From Salvelinus alpinus (lineage: Eukaryota; Chordata; Actinopteri; Salmoniformes; Salmonidae), in assembly GCF_045679555.1 (NCBI RefSeq), contig NC_092120.1, positions 7,105,574-7,169,573 on the forward strand: a stretch of DNA of 64,000 nt, in the 5' to 3' direction. A model generated the notes under the pieces. The model searched no databases, was not told the DNA's origin, and was given only the letters and a program-made list of their open reading frames with translations. This document shows, piece after piece, positions 35,880 through 60,942 of this stretch; within the stretch, counting starts at the first letter, position 1; every line of letters starts with the position of its first letter. The position numbers and the translations under genes are program-made.

Positions 35880-36644
35880 ACTTCCTCATTGAAATTACAT
35901 ATTCATTACAGGCGTATTACGCCCACCTCCCTGTCTACTATCCTTGTTGCCACAATGCAATTCATAACACCACACTAAATTCATGACACTGTATGAAGTA
36001 GTGCGTGTGTGTGTGTGGATATACTGTCTCATACAGTAGGCATGTAGTGTTAGCAGACACACACACACACACACACCAGAGCCTGTCTTGTGTAGTCCAG
36101 GGATATGTCTGCTGCTCTAAACTATACGTGTATATATAATAATTCATTTACAGTAACATTTAATCCTATTATCAGAGCTGATTACACAATATCACAATGT
36201 TTTTTGAGCATGTTCTATGTGTCTATGTATACTGGGGCAAGTTGTCACATGTGAAGACTTGCCACTAGGTCATTGAGACAACTTGCCCCAAACTGTGTGC
36301 TAATGTTGGCTAAATCTTAAGGTTCAACATAGGACTACAGCTAAAGTATCAAAAGGCACGTTATTGTCTCTTCTACTCAGTGCAAAATTATAATTTTGAA
36401 CATTCATACCTAACAAAGTTTTATTGCATAAAATGTAAAGTGCCAATTTTTTACTTTTGAAGGGGAAAAATAAGAAACTTGTGCTCACCTCAGAGTGGCC
36501 TTGACCACATGTAAACAGGAAGTTGACCATAGAACATGTAGTCACACAAAGTAGCTATCTGAGATAGTGCCTCTAGTGTTGGAATTATGAACAGTTTGAC
36601 AACTTACCCATGTGACAACTTACCTTGCTCGCCCCTATTCACCT

Positions 36645-36715
36645 GGGATTTGAACTCACAACCTGGTTCACAGCATTCCAATCTTCCTGCTACTCCACCA
36701 TGTCTGTGTCATTAA
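36645..36715. repeat. tRNA-like repeat unit, right of the pogo-like element
   Basis: Contains gggatttgaactcacaacc and gttcacagcattccaatctt. It is a direct copy of the unit at 32470-32560. Confidence 0.45.
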
Positions 36716-36744
36716 CGGATGCGCTTGTATCTATGGGGATAACG

Positions 36745-37465
36745 GCTTTTGTTCATTCCAAGATCCTAAAGATAGATTAAAACTATCTGGCTCATCATTT
36801 TTCTTTTATCTACAATTTAGGTCTGCCGTTAGGGCTCATGGTGTTCCTTGGCAGTCAGCTTTGATGCTACATCCTATGCATAAGATTTTAAAATTAAGAT
36901 CGAAACAAAGGGTTTCCAAAATGTGTCTTATTTACTATCAACTTCTTATAAACCTCTTCCTCTCTATACTCTATGGAAGAGAGACCTTCCAGGTTTGGAT
37001 CAATGTTTTAGTTGGGACCGCGTGTGGTCTACTATTCAACAATCGTCCGTTTTTCATTTATCTCTATGTCAGAAGTGCATTCTTCTTGCTGGCCTAACGG
37101 CTGCAAAATAAATTATTCCTGTATGATGGAAGCCTCCACACTCACTTTCTATCCGTCAATCGATCCCCATTTTTTTGTATTTAATTTATATGGAGCATTC
37201 TACTTCTCACATTAATGGAGCTAAAGAAGAGACTTTGAACCAATGGCTTCTTGCCGGTAAAAAAACGTTGATGGGTTGCTCTGGATTTTATTTTGTATTT
37301 TGAACCGTTTATGTTTATTTAATTTGATCCCTTAGGTCCTCGGTGGGTTGGGATGTAGGTCCTCGGGTGGGTTGGATTGGGATGTAGGGGGGAGTATCTT
37401 CCTTTTGTGTGTATGTTTTCATGTTTTCTGATAGTTATTATTACTAAATAAACATTTGATCACAA
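36745..37465 (+). mobile_element. Decayed L1-like LINE 3' fragment
   Basis: Broken frames hold YQLLI, KPLPLYTLWKRDLPGLDQ and WDRVWSTIQQSS. These resemble the C-terminal part of fish L1-group ORF2 as I remember it. The segment ends in a T-rich stretch with ctaaataaac, probably the 3' tail. Confidence 0.4.
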
Positions 37466-37593
37466 AAACACGTATTTTCACCTGTATTGCTACACTTTGC
37501 GCTTCAAAGTAAATCTCAGCTCTGTTAAAAGTATACTCAATAAAAATGATAAATTTAATTTATCATAGTGATTAAGGAGTAACAAAACATTGT

Positions 37594-37785
37594 TTTTACC
37601 TTTATTTATCTAGGCAAGAACAAATTCTTACTTACAAAAACGGCCTACACCGGCCAAACACGGGCCAATTTGGGACACCCAATCATGCCTGGTTGTGATA
37701 TAGCCTGGATTCGAACCAGGGTGTCTATAGTGACACCTCTAGCACTGAGATGCAGTGCCGTAGACCGCTTCGCCACTCAGGAGCC
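37594..37785 (-). mobile_element. tRNA-derived SINE, antisense
   Basis: Starts (plus strand) with the inverse tail ttacctttatttatctaggc. It runs through tggattcgaaccagggtgtc, an antisense B box, to cgccactcaggagcc. Confidence 0.75.
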
Positions 37786-37864
37786 ATAAGCACCAGCAAC
37801 ATTAGACAACTATACAGAAAAATCTAAAATTGCTTAAATAAGTTAATCAAATCAATCAGATTAA

Positions 37865-37935
37865 TTGACACAGACATGGTGGCATATCAGAATATCATGA
37901 ACCAAGAGGTTGTGAATTCAAATCCCAGGTGAGGA
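37865..37935. repeat. tRNA-like repeat unit, inverted copy
   Basis: Contains ttgacacagacatggtggca and aagaggttgtgaattcaaat. This is the inverse of the units at 32470 and 36645. Confidence 0.45.
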
Positions 37936-38054
37936 CATGTTGGATAATAATTACTGTATAAATGAACATACACAGTGTGATCATATATGGCAATGTGTAT
38001 CAAATATGCAAGTTAAAAACATTGTATGGTAACAGTGCTGTGTGTGTAACTACA

Positions 38055-38602
38055 CCGCAGCCCGCAGCCCGTCTGGTGTTCAACCTTCCCAAGTTCTCTC
38101 ACGTCACCCCGCTCCTCCGCTCTCTCCACTGGCTTCCAGTTGAAGCTCGCATCCGCTACAAGACCATGGTGCTTGCCTACGGAGCTGTGAGGGGAACGGC
38201 ACCTCCGTACCTTCAGGCTCTGATCAGGCCCTACACCCAAACAAGGGCACTGCGTTCATCCACCTCTGGCCTGCTCGCCTCCCTACCTCTGAGGAAGTAC
38301 AGTTCCCGCTCAGCCCAGTCAAAACTGTTCGCTGCGCTGGCACCCCAATGGTGGAACAAACTCCCTCACGACGCCAGGTCAGCGGAGTCAATCACCACCT
38401 TCCGGAGACACCTGAAACCCCACCTCTTTAAGGAATACCTAGGATAGGTTAAAGTAATCCTTCTAACCCCCCCCCCCTCCCCCTTAAAAGAGTTAGATGC
38501 ACTATTGTAAAGTGGTTGTTCCACTGGATATCATAAGGTGAATGCACCAATTTGTAAGTCGCTCTGGATAAGAGCGTCTGCTAAATGACTTAAATGTAAA
38601 AA
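38055..38602 (+). mobile_element. 5'-truncated L2/Rex1-type LINE, 3' end
   Basis: The open frame (to the stop at 38447) gives the reverse transcriptase C-terminus: LVFNLPKFSHVTPLLRSLHW, RGTAPPYLQALI, FAALAPQWWNKLP and FRRHLKPHLFKEYLG. Its 3' end is gtcgctctggataagagcgt then ctgctaaatgacttaaatgt. The same tail ends several short elements in this window. Confidence 0.8.
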
Positions 38603-38999
38603 TGTACACTGAACAAAAATATATATGCAACAATTTCAAAGATTCTACTCAGTTACAGTTCATATAAGGAAATCAGTCAATTGAAATGAATTCATTAGGC
38701 CCTAAACCATTGATTTCACTGGAAATACAGACCTACATCTGATCACAGATACCTTTAAAAAATCAGAAAATCAGCCAGTATCTGGTGTGACCACCATTTT
38801 GGCCGGTGTAGGCTGTCATTGTAAATAAGAATGTGTTCTTAACTGGCTTGCCTAGTTAAATAAAGGTAAAAAAACAAAACATCTATGGACTGACCAATGG
38901 TATACACCAATGGGCGTTTTCTAATATCAAGGAACGCCCACATTAAGAAACTCCCCGAATTGCGGTCTGCAATCACTTCATATTGCACTTCTCCGCTGA

Positions 39000-39114
39000 T
39001 TCGAGAAAATTGTAACGTGCGTGTGCTGTGCGTGATTACGTACAATAAACGTAGTCATCACGTTGACAGGCTAAATACGCTACGTTGCTTTTTGTGAAGG
39101 AGGAAAACAGACGG
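39000..39114 (+). other. rnf146: Likely rnf146 untranslated exon 1
   Basis: The sequence ends gaaaacagacgg before a strong donor gtgagt. It is followed by a region rich in taacgtta and gctagc motifs, typical of teleost promoter-proximal introns. The transcription start is a guess. Confidence 0.45.
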
Positions 39115-39981
39115 GTGAGTTTAACTTAACATTTCTCGCTATGCAGCTAATTTAGATAAATGTGTATGATTTAAGGTCAATGTAATATTTAACAATACAA
39201 GAGGCGCACAATGACCGACAAATCTAACATGCGAAATTACAGTCTCGGCTAAGAGAGACGTGACTAGCTCTGGCTTTCTTTCTCGACTGAGACGGCAAGC
39301 TAACGTTAGCTAGCTACGTTGTCAGTCCTAGATACTTGGATACAACATGTATCATTGTTTTGATTCCTCCTGAGGGTGGGTAACGTTAGTTCAAATTAAA
39401 GTTAACAGACTAGCTAACGTCAGTTTGTCGCCATTTCAATGCGAATAACAACACCGTCACCGAAAATATCAAAATATTGTGGCCGTAACTCGCTACGTTA
39501 ACGTTATGTAAGAAGAGAATGCTGTCGAGTTTGCTAGCTCGGAGATTAGCCAACGTTAGTTAGCTAACGTTACATGGCTAACGATGGTTTACCCTCGAAG
39601 GGGGAAAAAAAAAAAAAATGATGTTCGCTAACGTTAGCTGTCTTAGTTTTTGGTAGGACTGTATCACGACATTTTTTCCATGGCGCAAATTTTAACGAAG
39701 CAGACAACTCTTTGGTCCATTTAATATCCTGCTGTATGTAAAATAGTTAGCTATAGCTTGGGAAATAAAATATTACACTGGGTAATAAGTGACACTGGAT
39801 GACAACATAATGTTTTGTTTTTAACATTAAGGCTGTACTCCAAAATAAGTGAAATCTGCTTAATGTTTTGTTTCCTTGCCGCGATACAGGTCCTGTCAGT
39901 TAACTAGCTCACATACTGACCACACTGCTCACGTCTCTTGCGTGAGCGTTGCAAAATAAATTCAGACATGCATGTTAGTAA

Positions 39982-40380
39982 GGGCCTCCTGAGTGGCGCA
40001 GTGGTCTAAAGCAGTGTTAGCTGTGCCACTAGAGATTCTGGGTTTAAGTCCAGGCGCTGTCGCAGCCGGCCGCAACCGGAGACCCATGGGGTGGTGAACA
40101 ATTTGCCCAGCGTCCTGGTTAGGGGAGGGTTTGGCCGGCAGGGATGTCCTTGTCCCATTGCACACTAGTGACTCTTGTGGTGAGCTGGGTGCAGTGCACG
40201 CTGACATGGTCGCCAGGTGTACAGTGTTTCAACGAATCAGTGCGGCTTGGTTGGGTTGTGTTTTGGAGGATGCACGGCTCTCGACCTTCACCTCTCCCGA
40301 GTTCGTACGGTAGTTGCAGCGACGAGACTGTAACTACCAATTGGCTACCACGAAATTGGGAAGGAAAAAGGGCAACAAAA
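39982..40380 (+). mobile_element. Long tRNA-derived SINE in rnf146 intron 1
   Basis: tRNA-like head with A box tgagtggcgcagtggtct and B-box-like ggtttaagtccagg. The body is common in salmonids (gcagccggccgcaaccggag, ggtttggccggcagggatgt) and the end is aaattgggaaggaaaaaggg. Confidence 0.75.
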
Positions 40381-40894
40381 TCATCTGTTATTAAATCATT
40401 GCATCCACACTGCTTGCACAGGTCAACGAGCGTCTGCGTAGCCAGGCACTAAAATAGAACTTACATGCTGACCAGACCGGTTGCGTACGCGAGCTTTGCA
40501 AAATACATGTACACGTTATTCAATCATTGCACCCACACTACTCGCGTGCACCTGCGTGGCCAGGTGCTAAAATAGAATAATTGGTCCTATTTGGGTGAAT
40601 TGAAGATGAACTTAGGTCCAAAGTCCAGTCGGTTGCAGTAATGCACCTCAAGTTGGTTGCCAACTGCCATATAAAGTCCAAAATATGTCATTGTTAACTA
40701 GCTAGTGTATCGGGACCCTGTTCTGGTCATTTCATGAATTAGTTGAAAATAGTCAAGTATAAATAGTCTTTGTTTTCGGATAATTAAATCGACTGCTGAT
40801 ATTGTCATTCCCGTATTGTTTACTTTCCCGGAATCGTAAGTTAATCTATCGATTAAAAAAAGTCTGTGCTATAACCTTTGTTTCCTTTTGGCAG

Positions 40895-40957
40895 TGAGAC
40901 ATTTGAACAACCACCAATAAGCCTAATGCTACAGTGGCAACATTAGCAGATATTACA
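40895..40957 (+). other. rnf146: Likely rnf146 untranslated exon 2
   Basis: Acceptor ttccttttggcag and donor gtaagt bound 63 bp without a good start codon context. An acceptor at 41130 would join it to the coding exon. Confidence 0.5.
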
Positions 40958-41142
40958 GTAAGTAGCTACTACAGAATCTCTGGCTGTCCTGTGTGTAGCT
41001 AAATAAACTGCTTTAACTTGTTCAGTCTATTGGATGATTTAATTTGACAACTATGATGCTAGTAGTTCACATTAACATCCTTTTCTGTGTCCATAATGGT
41101 CTCTTTGCCCCCCCACTCCCGCACCCAAAGTACTTCCTAAGG

Positions 41143-42192
41143 ATGGCTAGCTGCGGTGAGGTTGACCACTCTGTGAGCTCGCTCCCATCCAGTAAGAAGG
41201 GGAGTGGTGACTCTGCCTGCTCTGGTTCCAGTGGCTCATCACCTGCCCTTCCTGTCCCAGAATGTGCCATTTGCCTGCAGAGCTGTGTCCACCCTGTCCA
41301 GCTACCCTGCCGCCATGTCTTCTGCTTCCTGTGTGTGAAAGGGGCGTCCTGGCAGAGCAAGCGCTGTGCTCTCTGTAGACAGGAGGTTCCCGAGGACTTC
41401 CTGGAGCACCCCACTCTGTTGTCCCCCGACGAGCTTAAGACCGGAGGGCGGGGTGCCACAGGGGACAATGCCTGGTACTATGAGGGGAGGAACGGCTGGT
41501 GGCAGTATGACGAGAGGACCAGCCGTGAGCTGGAGGACGCTTTCTCCAAGGGCAAGAAGACAGCCGAGATGCTGATAGCCGGGTTCCTGTACGTAGCCGA
41601 CCTGGAGAACATGGTGCAGTACCGGCGCAATGAGCACGGCCGCCGCCGCAAGATAAAACGGGACGTTGTGGACATCCCCAAGAAAGGGGTGGCGGGCCTC
41701 CGTCTGGACACCGAGGGCGGCACGCAGGGGTCCGCTGCGGCAGGGAGAGGGAACTCTGCAGACGGGGCTGATACTTCAGCAGCCGCAGTGCAGCAGGCTG
41801 CAGCAGCTCCAGCTGCCTCCACAGTCCTGTCTGCTCCTGCCAGGCCTCCCACCTCTCTGGGGGGGCAGGCTGGCAGCCCGACCAGCCCCTCCCTGGAGGA
41901 CACCCTGGCCCTGCTCCACATCAGCCCCACAGATGCGCCGGAGAGGGCGGAGGTCGGGGAGGGGGAAGAGGAGGCCACTGCGACACCCTCCATGTCATCT
42001 GGTCCTAACACTTCTGTGGATGGTTCTGGGGACTGGAGTGACGATGAGGGGGATGGGGAGGCAGTGGAGCCCCAGGAGCAGAGACTGCGTTTGGGGGAGA
42101 GCCCAGAGGACAGGTCCCCCCCTGGGGCTGAGGCCTCCAGCACCAGTAGTGTGAGGTCGCGAAGGCCTGACGGCCAGTGTACTGAAGTGTGA
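41143..42192 (+). CDS. rnf146: RNF146 (iduna), PAR-directed RING ubiquitin ligase
   Basis: 349-aa E3 ligase that binds poly-ADP-ribosylated proteins made by tankyrase, such as axin, and ubiquitinates them. This supports Wnt/beta-catenin signalling. The C3HC4 RING runs Cys41-Cys78 ([29 protein letters not shown]). The WWE domain follows at about 107-180 ([40 protein letters not shown]). A Ser/Ala/Pro-rich acidic tail ends [10 protein letters not shown], as in the human protein. The start [10 protein letters not shown] matches the human MAGCGEIDHS. An upstream in-frame ATG at 41044 is rejected because the acceptor at 41130 probably removes it. The coding region is a single exon, as in other vertebrates. 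Confidence 0.96.
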   Translation: MASCGEVDHSVSSLPSSKKGSGDSACSGSSGSSPALPVPECAICLQSCVHPVQLPCRHVFCFLCVKGASWQSKRCALCRQEVPEDFLEHPTLLSPDELKTGGRGATGDNAWYYEGRNGWWQYDERTSRELEDAFSKGKKTAEMLIAGFLYVADLENMVQYRRNEHGRRRKIKRDVVDIPKKGVAGLRLDTEGGTQGSAAAGRGNSADGADTSAAAVQQAAAAPAASTVLSAPARPPTSLGGQAGSPTSPSLEDTLALLHISPTDAPERAEVGEGEEEATATPSMSSGPNTSVDGSGDWSDDEGDGEAVEPQEQRLRLGESPEDRSPPGAEASSTSSVRSRRPDGQCTEV

Positions 42193-43300
42193 GCTCAACT
42201 CATCCTGAACCTCTTTACTGTAGCTAACATTCTCAGTTAATATAGGACTCTAAAACCGATTCAAACCAACCCCTGCATACAACTGTTTCAAGGCAAGGAG
42301 ATACTCCCATTTATATTAGACTTTAAAGATGAAAATTACCCCCCTGAAAATTAGTGATAGTCTAAATTTACTGGTGAGCCTTGGGAGCAAAGTCTTTCCC
42401 CATACAACTTGTTAATTGAGTGTTGAGTTGTTTCGTGTAAGTTGTTTGAACGTCCCCGTGCCTCCAGACAGTGTGTGTGTGATGCAGCCGTGTTGAAAGA
42501 TGGAGACTTTTTATTTTAAGAGACATGGGGTGGCAGGTAGCCTAGTGGTTAGAGCATTGGACCAGTAACCGGAAGGTTGCAAGGATCGAATCCCCGAACT
42601 GACAAGGTAAAAATCTTTCGTTCTGCCCCTGAACAAGGCAGTTAACCCACTGTTCCTAGGCAGTCATTGAAAATAAGAATTTGTTAACTGACTTGCCTAG
42701 TTAAATAAAGGTAAATTTAAAAATGGGGTAGCGGCCTTTTAGCAGCTAGTCAACAGTTGTTTTGATCGGATCAGTGGTTGTTTTCCTCTCTGCAGCAGCT
42801 TGGTGTGTTGCGCTCTAGGCTGCTCCAAAGTGATTAACACCTAGCTCCATGACCTCTCTGATCAAAGTCAGACAACATTTTAATTTAAGTTGCTGATTAT
42901 TCATCTGAAATGCTAGTCTGTTTCATAACGTGTGCATGTGTTTTAAGAGAGGGGTTGGTTTCTTGAACACTACTGGTGAGGAGGAGGGCTGGTGTTTTAG
43001 TTTTTTGTTTGATTAACTGTTTTTATTTTATTTTTCTCTGGTTGTAAATTCTATTGTGTGGTTACTATGACGAGAAGAGCAATTGTTGCTAAGTGGCTTG
43101 CTGGCTGTCTCCAGCAACACCACTTGAAGTTTTAAATGTTATTGTGTTTATATTTCTTACCAGCCCAGCTTACTGTCATTGTCATCTGTTCAGCTCAATT
43201 TTACTGTCATTAAGATAACCTTTACTTTATGTAACGATTTTTGGTTTGTAATCTTTTGTTACATGGTTTGTAATTTTAAATAAAATGTGTGTATTCATCA
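42193..43300 (+). other. rnf146: rnf146 3' UTR with AATAAA at 43279
   Basis: Non-coding sequence ending near a consensus AATAAA at 43279-43284. It contains a SINE at 42527-42722. Confidence 0.65.
42527..42722 (+). mobile_element. HpaI-type SINE in rnf146 3' UTR
   Basis: tRNA-like head (ggcaggtagcctagtggtta, B box ggatcgaatcccc), the body ttctgcccctgaacaaggca and gttaacccactgttcctagg, and the tail gacttgcctagttaaataaa. This is the classic salmonid HpaI family, in the same orientation as rnf146. Confidence 0.9.
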
Positions 43301-43469
43301 ACCCCAAAGGTTGAGATGGGAAGTATAGTTTTTGTTGAAAGCAAAAGACAAGCTGGTCACATACCAACACAACTAGCGACATGCAAGAAATAAGCTCTCT
43401 TGTATCAAATCTGGTCACAATGCATTTTTTTCCTGATATTTTTCATGTGACAACTCTACATTATATATA

Positions 43470-44280
43470 CAAGTATGTGGACACTCCTTTTAAAATTAGT
43501 GGATTTTGCTATTTCAGCCACACCCGTTGCTGACAGGTGTCTAAAATCGAGCACACAGCCATACATTCTCCATAGACAAACATTGTCATTAAAATTGCCT
43601 TACTGAAGAGCTAAGTGACTTTCAATGTGGGACCGTCATAGGATGCCACCTTTCCAACAAGTCAGTTAGTCAAATGTCTACCCTGCTAGAGCAGCCTTGG
43701 TGTGCTGTCATTGTGAAATGGAAACGTATAGGAGCAACAACGGCTCAGCCACGAAGTGGTAGGCCACACAAGCTCACGAAACGGGACTGCCGAAGTGTGA
43801 AAAAATCTGTCCTAGGTTGCAACACTCACTAACGAGTTCCAAACTATCTCTGGAAGTAATGTCAGCACTAACTGTTGGGAGCTTCATTAAATGGGTTTCT
43901 ATGGCTGAGCAGCGACACAGAAGCCTACTTCCTGTTTCAGTATGACAAAGCAAAGTCCATACAGAAATGGTTTGTCGAGATCGGTGTGAAAGAACTTGAC
44001 TGGCCTGCACAGAGCCCTGACCTCAACTCCATCAAACACCTGTGGGAGGAATTGAAACGCTGACTGTGAGCCAGGGCTATTTGCCCAACCTCACTAATGC
44101 TCTTGTGGCTGAATGGAAGCAAGTCCTGCAGCAATGTTCTGACATCTAGTGGAAAACCTCCCCAGAAGAGTGTGTAGGCTATTATAGCAGCAAAGGGGGG
44201 ACCAACTCCATATTAATGCCCATGATTCTGGAATGAGATATTTGACGAGCAGGTCCCACATACTTTTGGAACATGTAGTG
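43470..44280 (+). mobile_element. Internally deleted Tc1-like transposon
   Basis: Ends caagtatgtggacactcctt and the imperfect inverse ccacatacttttggaac lie next to TA. N-terminal HTH remains and a C-terminal piece (LDWPAQSPDLNSIKHLWEEL) survive. There the catalytic Glu of the usual NPIEHLW motif reads Lys. The middle of the transposase is missing. An old, non-autonomous copy. Confidence 0.8.
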
Positions 44281-44514
44281 TACCTCACCACTTGCTAATA
44301 TCATGCACCTGCTGCTCCTGCCCTGCACAGGTCCACTCAGTGCAGTGTAGCGTACCTACTTCAACAGGTTCCAGCCCGCTCTGAATTCATCTCACACCCT
44401 GGTTTGATATTCTGATCACATATCTGTAAGCAACACCAAAGCCTGGTGTTTGGCCAGGAAACACATGACCTTTGTAAAGGGACAGGAGAGGAAGACAAAA
44501 GGGGTTGCATCCAA

Positions 44515-44590
44515 AATGGCTCCCTATTTAGTGCACTACCCTTGACCAGGGCCCACTATGTAGGGAATAGGGTGCCATTTGGGACGTACC
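44515..44590. mobile_element. Short salmonid MITE fragment
   Basis: Contains tagtgcactacccttgacca, ggcccactatgtagggaata and gggtgccatttgggac. Related to the copy at 7862. Confidence 0.5.
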
Positions 44591-44889
44591 CCTAGCGGTG
44601 TGTTATCCAGGGACCAGAGACCTGACAGCTGGGTTCACACCATAGTGAAGCTTGATCTATCAGGGAGGGAAAAGGAGCGGCTGACTAACCTAGATTTATG
44701 CAGCAGGATAAACAATGTTTCATTGTTAGATTATTCAGGATTCACATGCATTGGAAATTGTAGCAGTAAGACCACTATGTGTGTTTCTGTTTTATACAAA
44801 AACCTTGTCGGGTTCAATCCAAATCTAACAGATGATCGGATCTTCCAATCTTTGAAAACATTGTGACATATTTTGGTGTTCCACAAAGT

Positions 44890-45331
44890 ACAATACAAAA
44901 GATCAACAGGGATTTTATTCACATCAACAGCAATAGAAAGCATTTTGCTTGAAATACAAAGTGATTTTACTTTGATTTGTCATTATAAAATGTTGTACTG
45001 TATCTTATATGAGTTATATTTGGATCTATAAATTGCAGTTATCTGCCAAATAACATTTTACTTTTAAAAATAAGCACATTTTGATACCTGAATGTAGCAA
45101 AGATATACAGTATTTTTGGCTTCACTCCAGTCCACAGCCCCATGCATAAATGCATAGTTTTGTTCAGAATATAAATAGCAGTTACAGTAGAAAATATACC
45201 ATATTATGTTTCAGTGTAGCATGTTGAAATAGCTTAAAGTTATCCCTTGAAGTTTAGTAATGCTCTTGCACCGCAGGCCAGTTGAGAAGAATCCGTTGAG
45301 GACGAACAGATGAAAACAATGTCTTTGTCCT
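44890..45331 (-). other. matn2: Likely matn2 3' UTR
   Basis: Follows the stop codon on the minus strand. An AATAAA on that strand lies at 44914-44919. rnf146 ends about 1.6 kb away in the opposite orientation, so the two genes converge. Confidence 0.5.
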
Positions 45332-58787
<13,456 letters not shown>

Positions 58788-58929
58788 TGACTGACAGGGA
58801 GACTGGGGATGGGATGTCAGTCAGACTCTAGAGGAATTATAAATAGGAAGCACTTTCACCTCCTGCCTGCCTGAAACCACAGCTTCAGATTTCACCTCAT
58901 TAACCCAGAATGGTTTCCATGTCATAGAA

Positions 58930-59030
58930 CAGTACGATTAGGGTTGTGTCCCAAATGGCACATATTGCCTATAATGGTCAAAAGTAGTACACTTTATAGG
59001 GAAAAGGGTGCCATTTAAGACGGAATTACA
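58930..59030. mobile_element. Short salmonid MITE fragment
   Basis: Contains gggttgtgtcccaaatggca, ggtcaaaagtagtacacttt and aagggtgccattta. Same family as 44515. Confidence 0.5.
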
Positions 59031-59408
59031 GCTACAATGTATACAACACATTCCAGACCTGAGCTACCAGTGAGGGAGTTCCACAATCTAATACAAAAAC
59101 ATACACCAGTTCCCTTCAGTTTATGAACTGAAATGTAACATTGGCTGCTCCTGGGTGTCTTCCCACAGAGTTATTAATACATGGAACTAAACTCCACTCT
59201 GAGTTGAGATGTTTAGGTGGTACAGGTGGTTTGCAGTGATTTAAAGAGGTCTATAATACACAGCAGACTGTTCCTCTGTTATCCCTCCCATAAACCCCTA
59301 CATACACCCTGCTGCTACACTCAACACACAGCTGTTGACTGTACGGGCCATTCTTTAAGACATACCATGGCTTTAAAAGAAATAGCCATTCTAGAACACA
59401 TATGTTCT

Positions 59409-59612
59409 ATTTAACTAGGCAAGTCAGTTAAGAACAAATTCTTAGTTACAATGACGGCCTATACCGGACGACGCTGGGCCAATTGTGCGCCGCCCTACTT
59501 GAGTCCCAATCACGGCTGGTTGTGATACAGCCTGGATTTGAACCAGGGTGTCTGTAGTGACACCTCAAGCACTGACAGGCAGTGCCTTAGACCACTTCAC
59601 GACTCTGGAGCC
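59409..59612 (-). mobile_element. tRNA-derived SINE, antisense
   Basis: Inverse tail aactaggcaagtcagttaag. The body matches the copy at 37594 (ggatttgaaccagggtgtct) and ends cgactctggagcc. It shares the tail of the HpaI family but not the body. Confidence 0.75.
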
Positions 59613-60748
59613 TGAGTGATGAGCTGATTACACTGAGTTGTTCCTTAGTCTGTTCACAGGTCTGAGATGCAAAGGAGTACCAGACATGTTTATGATGACT
59701 GTTATTGACCTGAAGCAAGCAGGGTCACACACTCATGGAACATCAATTCCTGTACAACTACCACAGCTGCACAAGCATTTGGTAAGTGAAAAACCAGTGA
59801 AAACAAGAGACACAATGCCAGCACATGCCAGAGATCGATACAACAGTTGTTGCTATTACTCATTCAGTCTGTAATTGAAAATGAAGGAGATGGACCATAT
59901 AAAACTGGAGTCCTAAAAAAACATAATTACAAACGACAATATTTTTTAACCTTTTGTCATGGCCATATTGTATCTTGTCATCTAATGTTGAATCTCAATC
60001 AAACAGTCTGTGGAATCTGAATCGTGTTTACTATATGTTTACTTCTACTTTAAAAAAATGGTCATCTTCAAGCTCAGATTCTGTGTGGTAAACACTACAT
60101 CTGTCATGGGTTTTCATGCTGCAGTGTGACAACACTACCTATTGAAAATAACATCAAAATATCAAAGTCTCCTTACCTTAATATCAAAACAAAGTTTTGT
60201 GAAAATATCTGTCAGTATATCTAAATTAAAGTGTTTTAAAAAATAAAGCAGGAAATCCACCTTGGTGAGTCAAGCTGGTGACTGTTGTAGTTGTGCAGTC
60301 AGTCAGAGAATATACAGATGTCCTTTAGTTCTCTCTCTCTCTCTGCACGTGCAGCAGACTAGCTCCCTCTCCTCTGGGACTGACTGTTTCTGTATTTACT
60401 CTTAGCTGCCTTACCTCAGTCTGGCTCTAACCTGGGGAGGGAAGCCTCCTATTGGAGCCATTATGTGGAGAAAAAAATTGGTGTATGAATCAAATCTTCA
60501 TGTTTTCATACAGCAGGTTATCAGTTTAAACTATCATTTCAGTATGTGACTCACAATCAAGACATCTTCAACTGAGCCGACCAAGCATTTTGGTAACCAT
60601 AAATATGATCTTTGATCAGAAATAGTGATCAATAATCAAACAGATATCCCATCTATTGTTCTTACATCTGACAAATATCATTGTGAAAAGGTGATAAGTG
60701 TGTCTACAACTCAACTGTATTGTACATTTCTCAAAGTAAATTTATTTA

Positions 60749-60942
60749 TTTTACCTTTATTTAACTAGGCAAGTCAGTTAAGAACAAATTCTTATTTTCA
60801 ATGACGGCCTAGGAACAGTGGGTTAACTGCCTGTTCAGGGGCAGAACAACAGATTTGTACCTTGTCAGCTCGGGGATTTGAACTTGTAACCTTGTACCTT
60901 TCGGTTACAAGTCCAACGCTCTAACCGCTACCCTGCCGCCCC
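60749..60942 (-). mobile_element. HpaI-type SINE, antisense
   Basis: Inverse of the 42527 copy: ttacctttatttaactaggc, then aggaacagtgggttaactgc, ttcaggggcagaac, and the antisense tRNA-like head ccgctaccctgccgcccc. Confidence 0.88.

Larger units (their letters stand above)
32599..36635 (-). mobile_element. pogo/Tigger-like DNA transposon, inactive
   Basis: Terminal repeats ggggagagcgaggtatgttg and the inverse of ggggcgagcaaggtaagttg lie next to TA at both ends. Sub-terminal gggtaaattgtcac and ggggcaagttgtcac motifs repeat near each end. The transposase remains lie between them on the minus strand. Total length is about 4.0 kb, enlarged by later insertions. Confidence 0.75.

Noticed and set aside
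41044-41142. Upstream in-frame extension of rnf146 from ATG 41044
   Set aside because: The sequence includes a pyrimidine tract and acceptor at 41130 and lacks similarity to RNF146, whose N-terminus matches [10 protein letters not shown].
41067-42198. Antisense and alternate-frame ORFs over rnf146 (up to 221 aa)
   Set aside because: GC-rich shadows of the RNF146 coding exon; they have no domain similarity.
42527-42722. tRNA gene
   Set aside because: The tRNA-like A and B boxes belong to the head of a HpaI SINE with the family body and tail.
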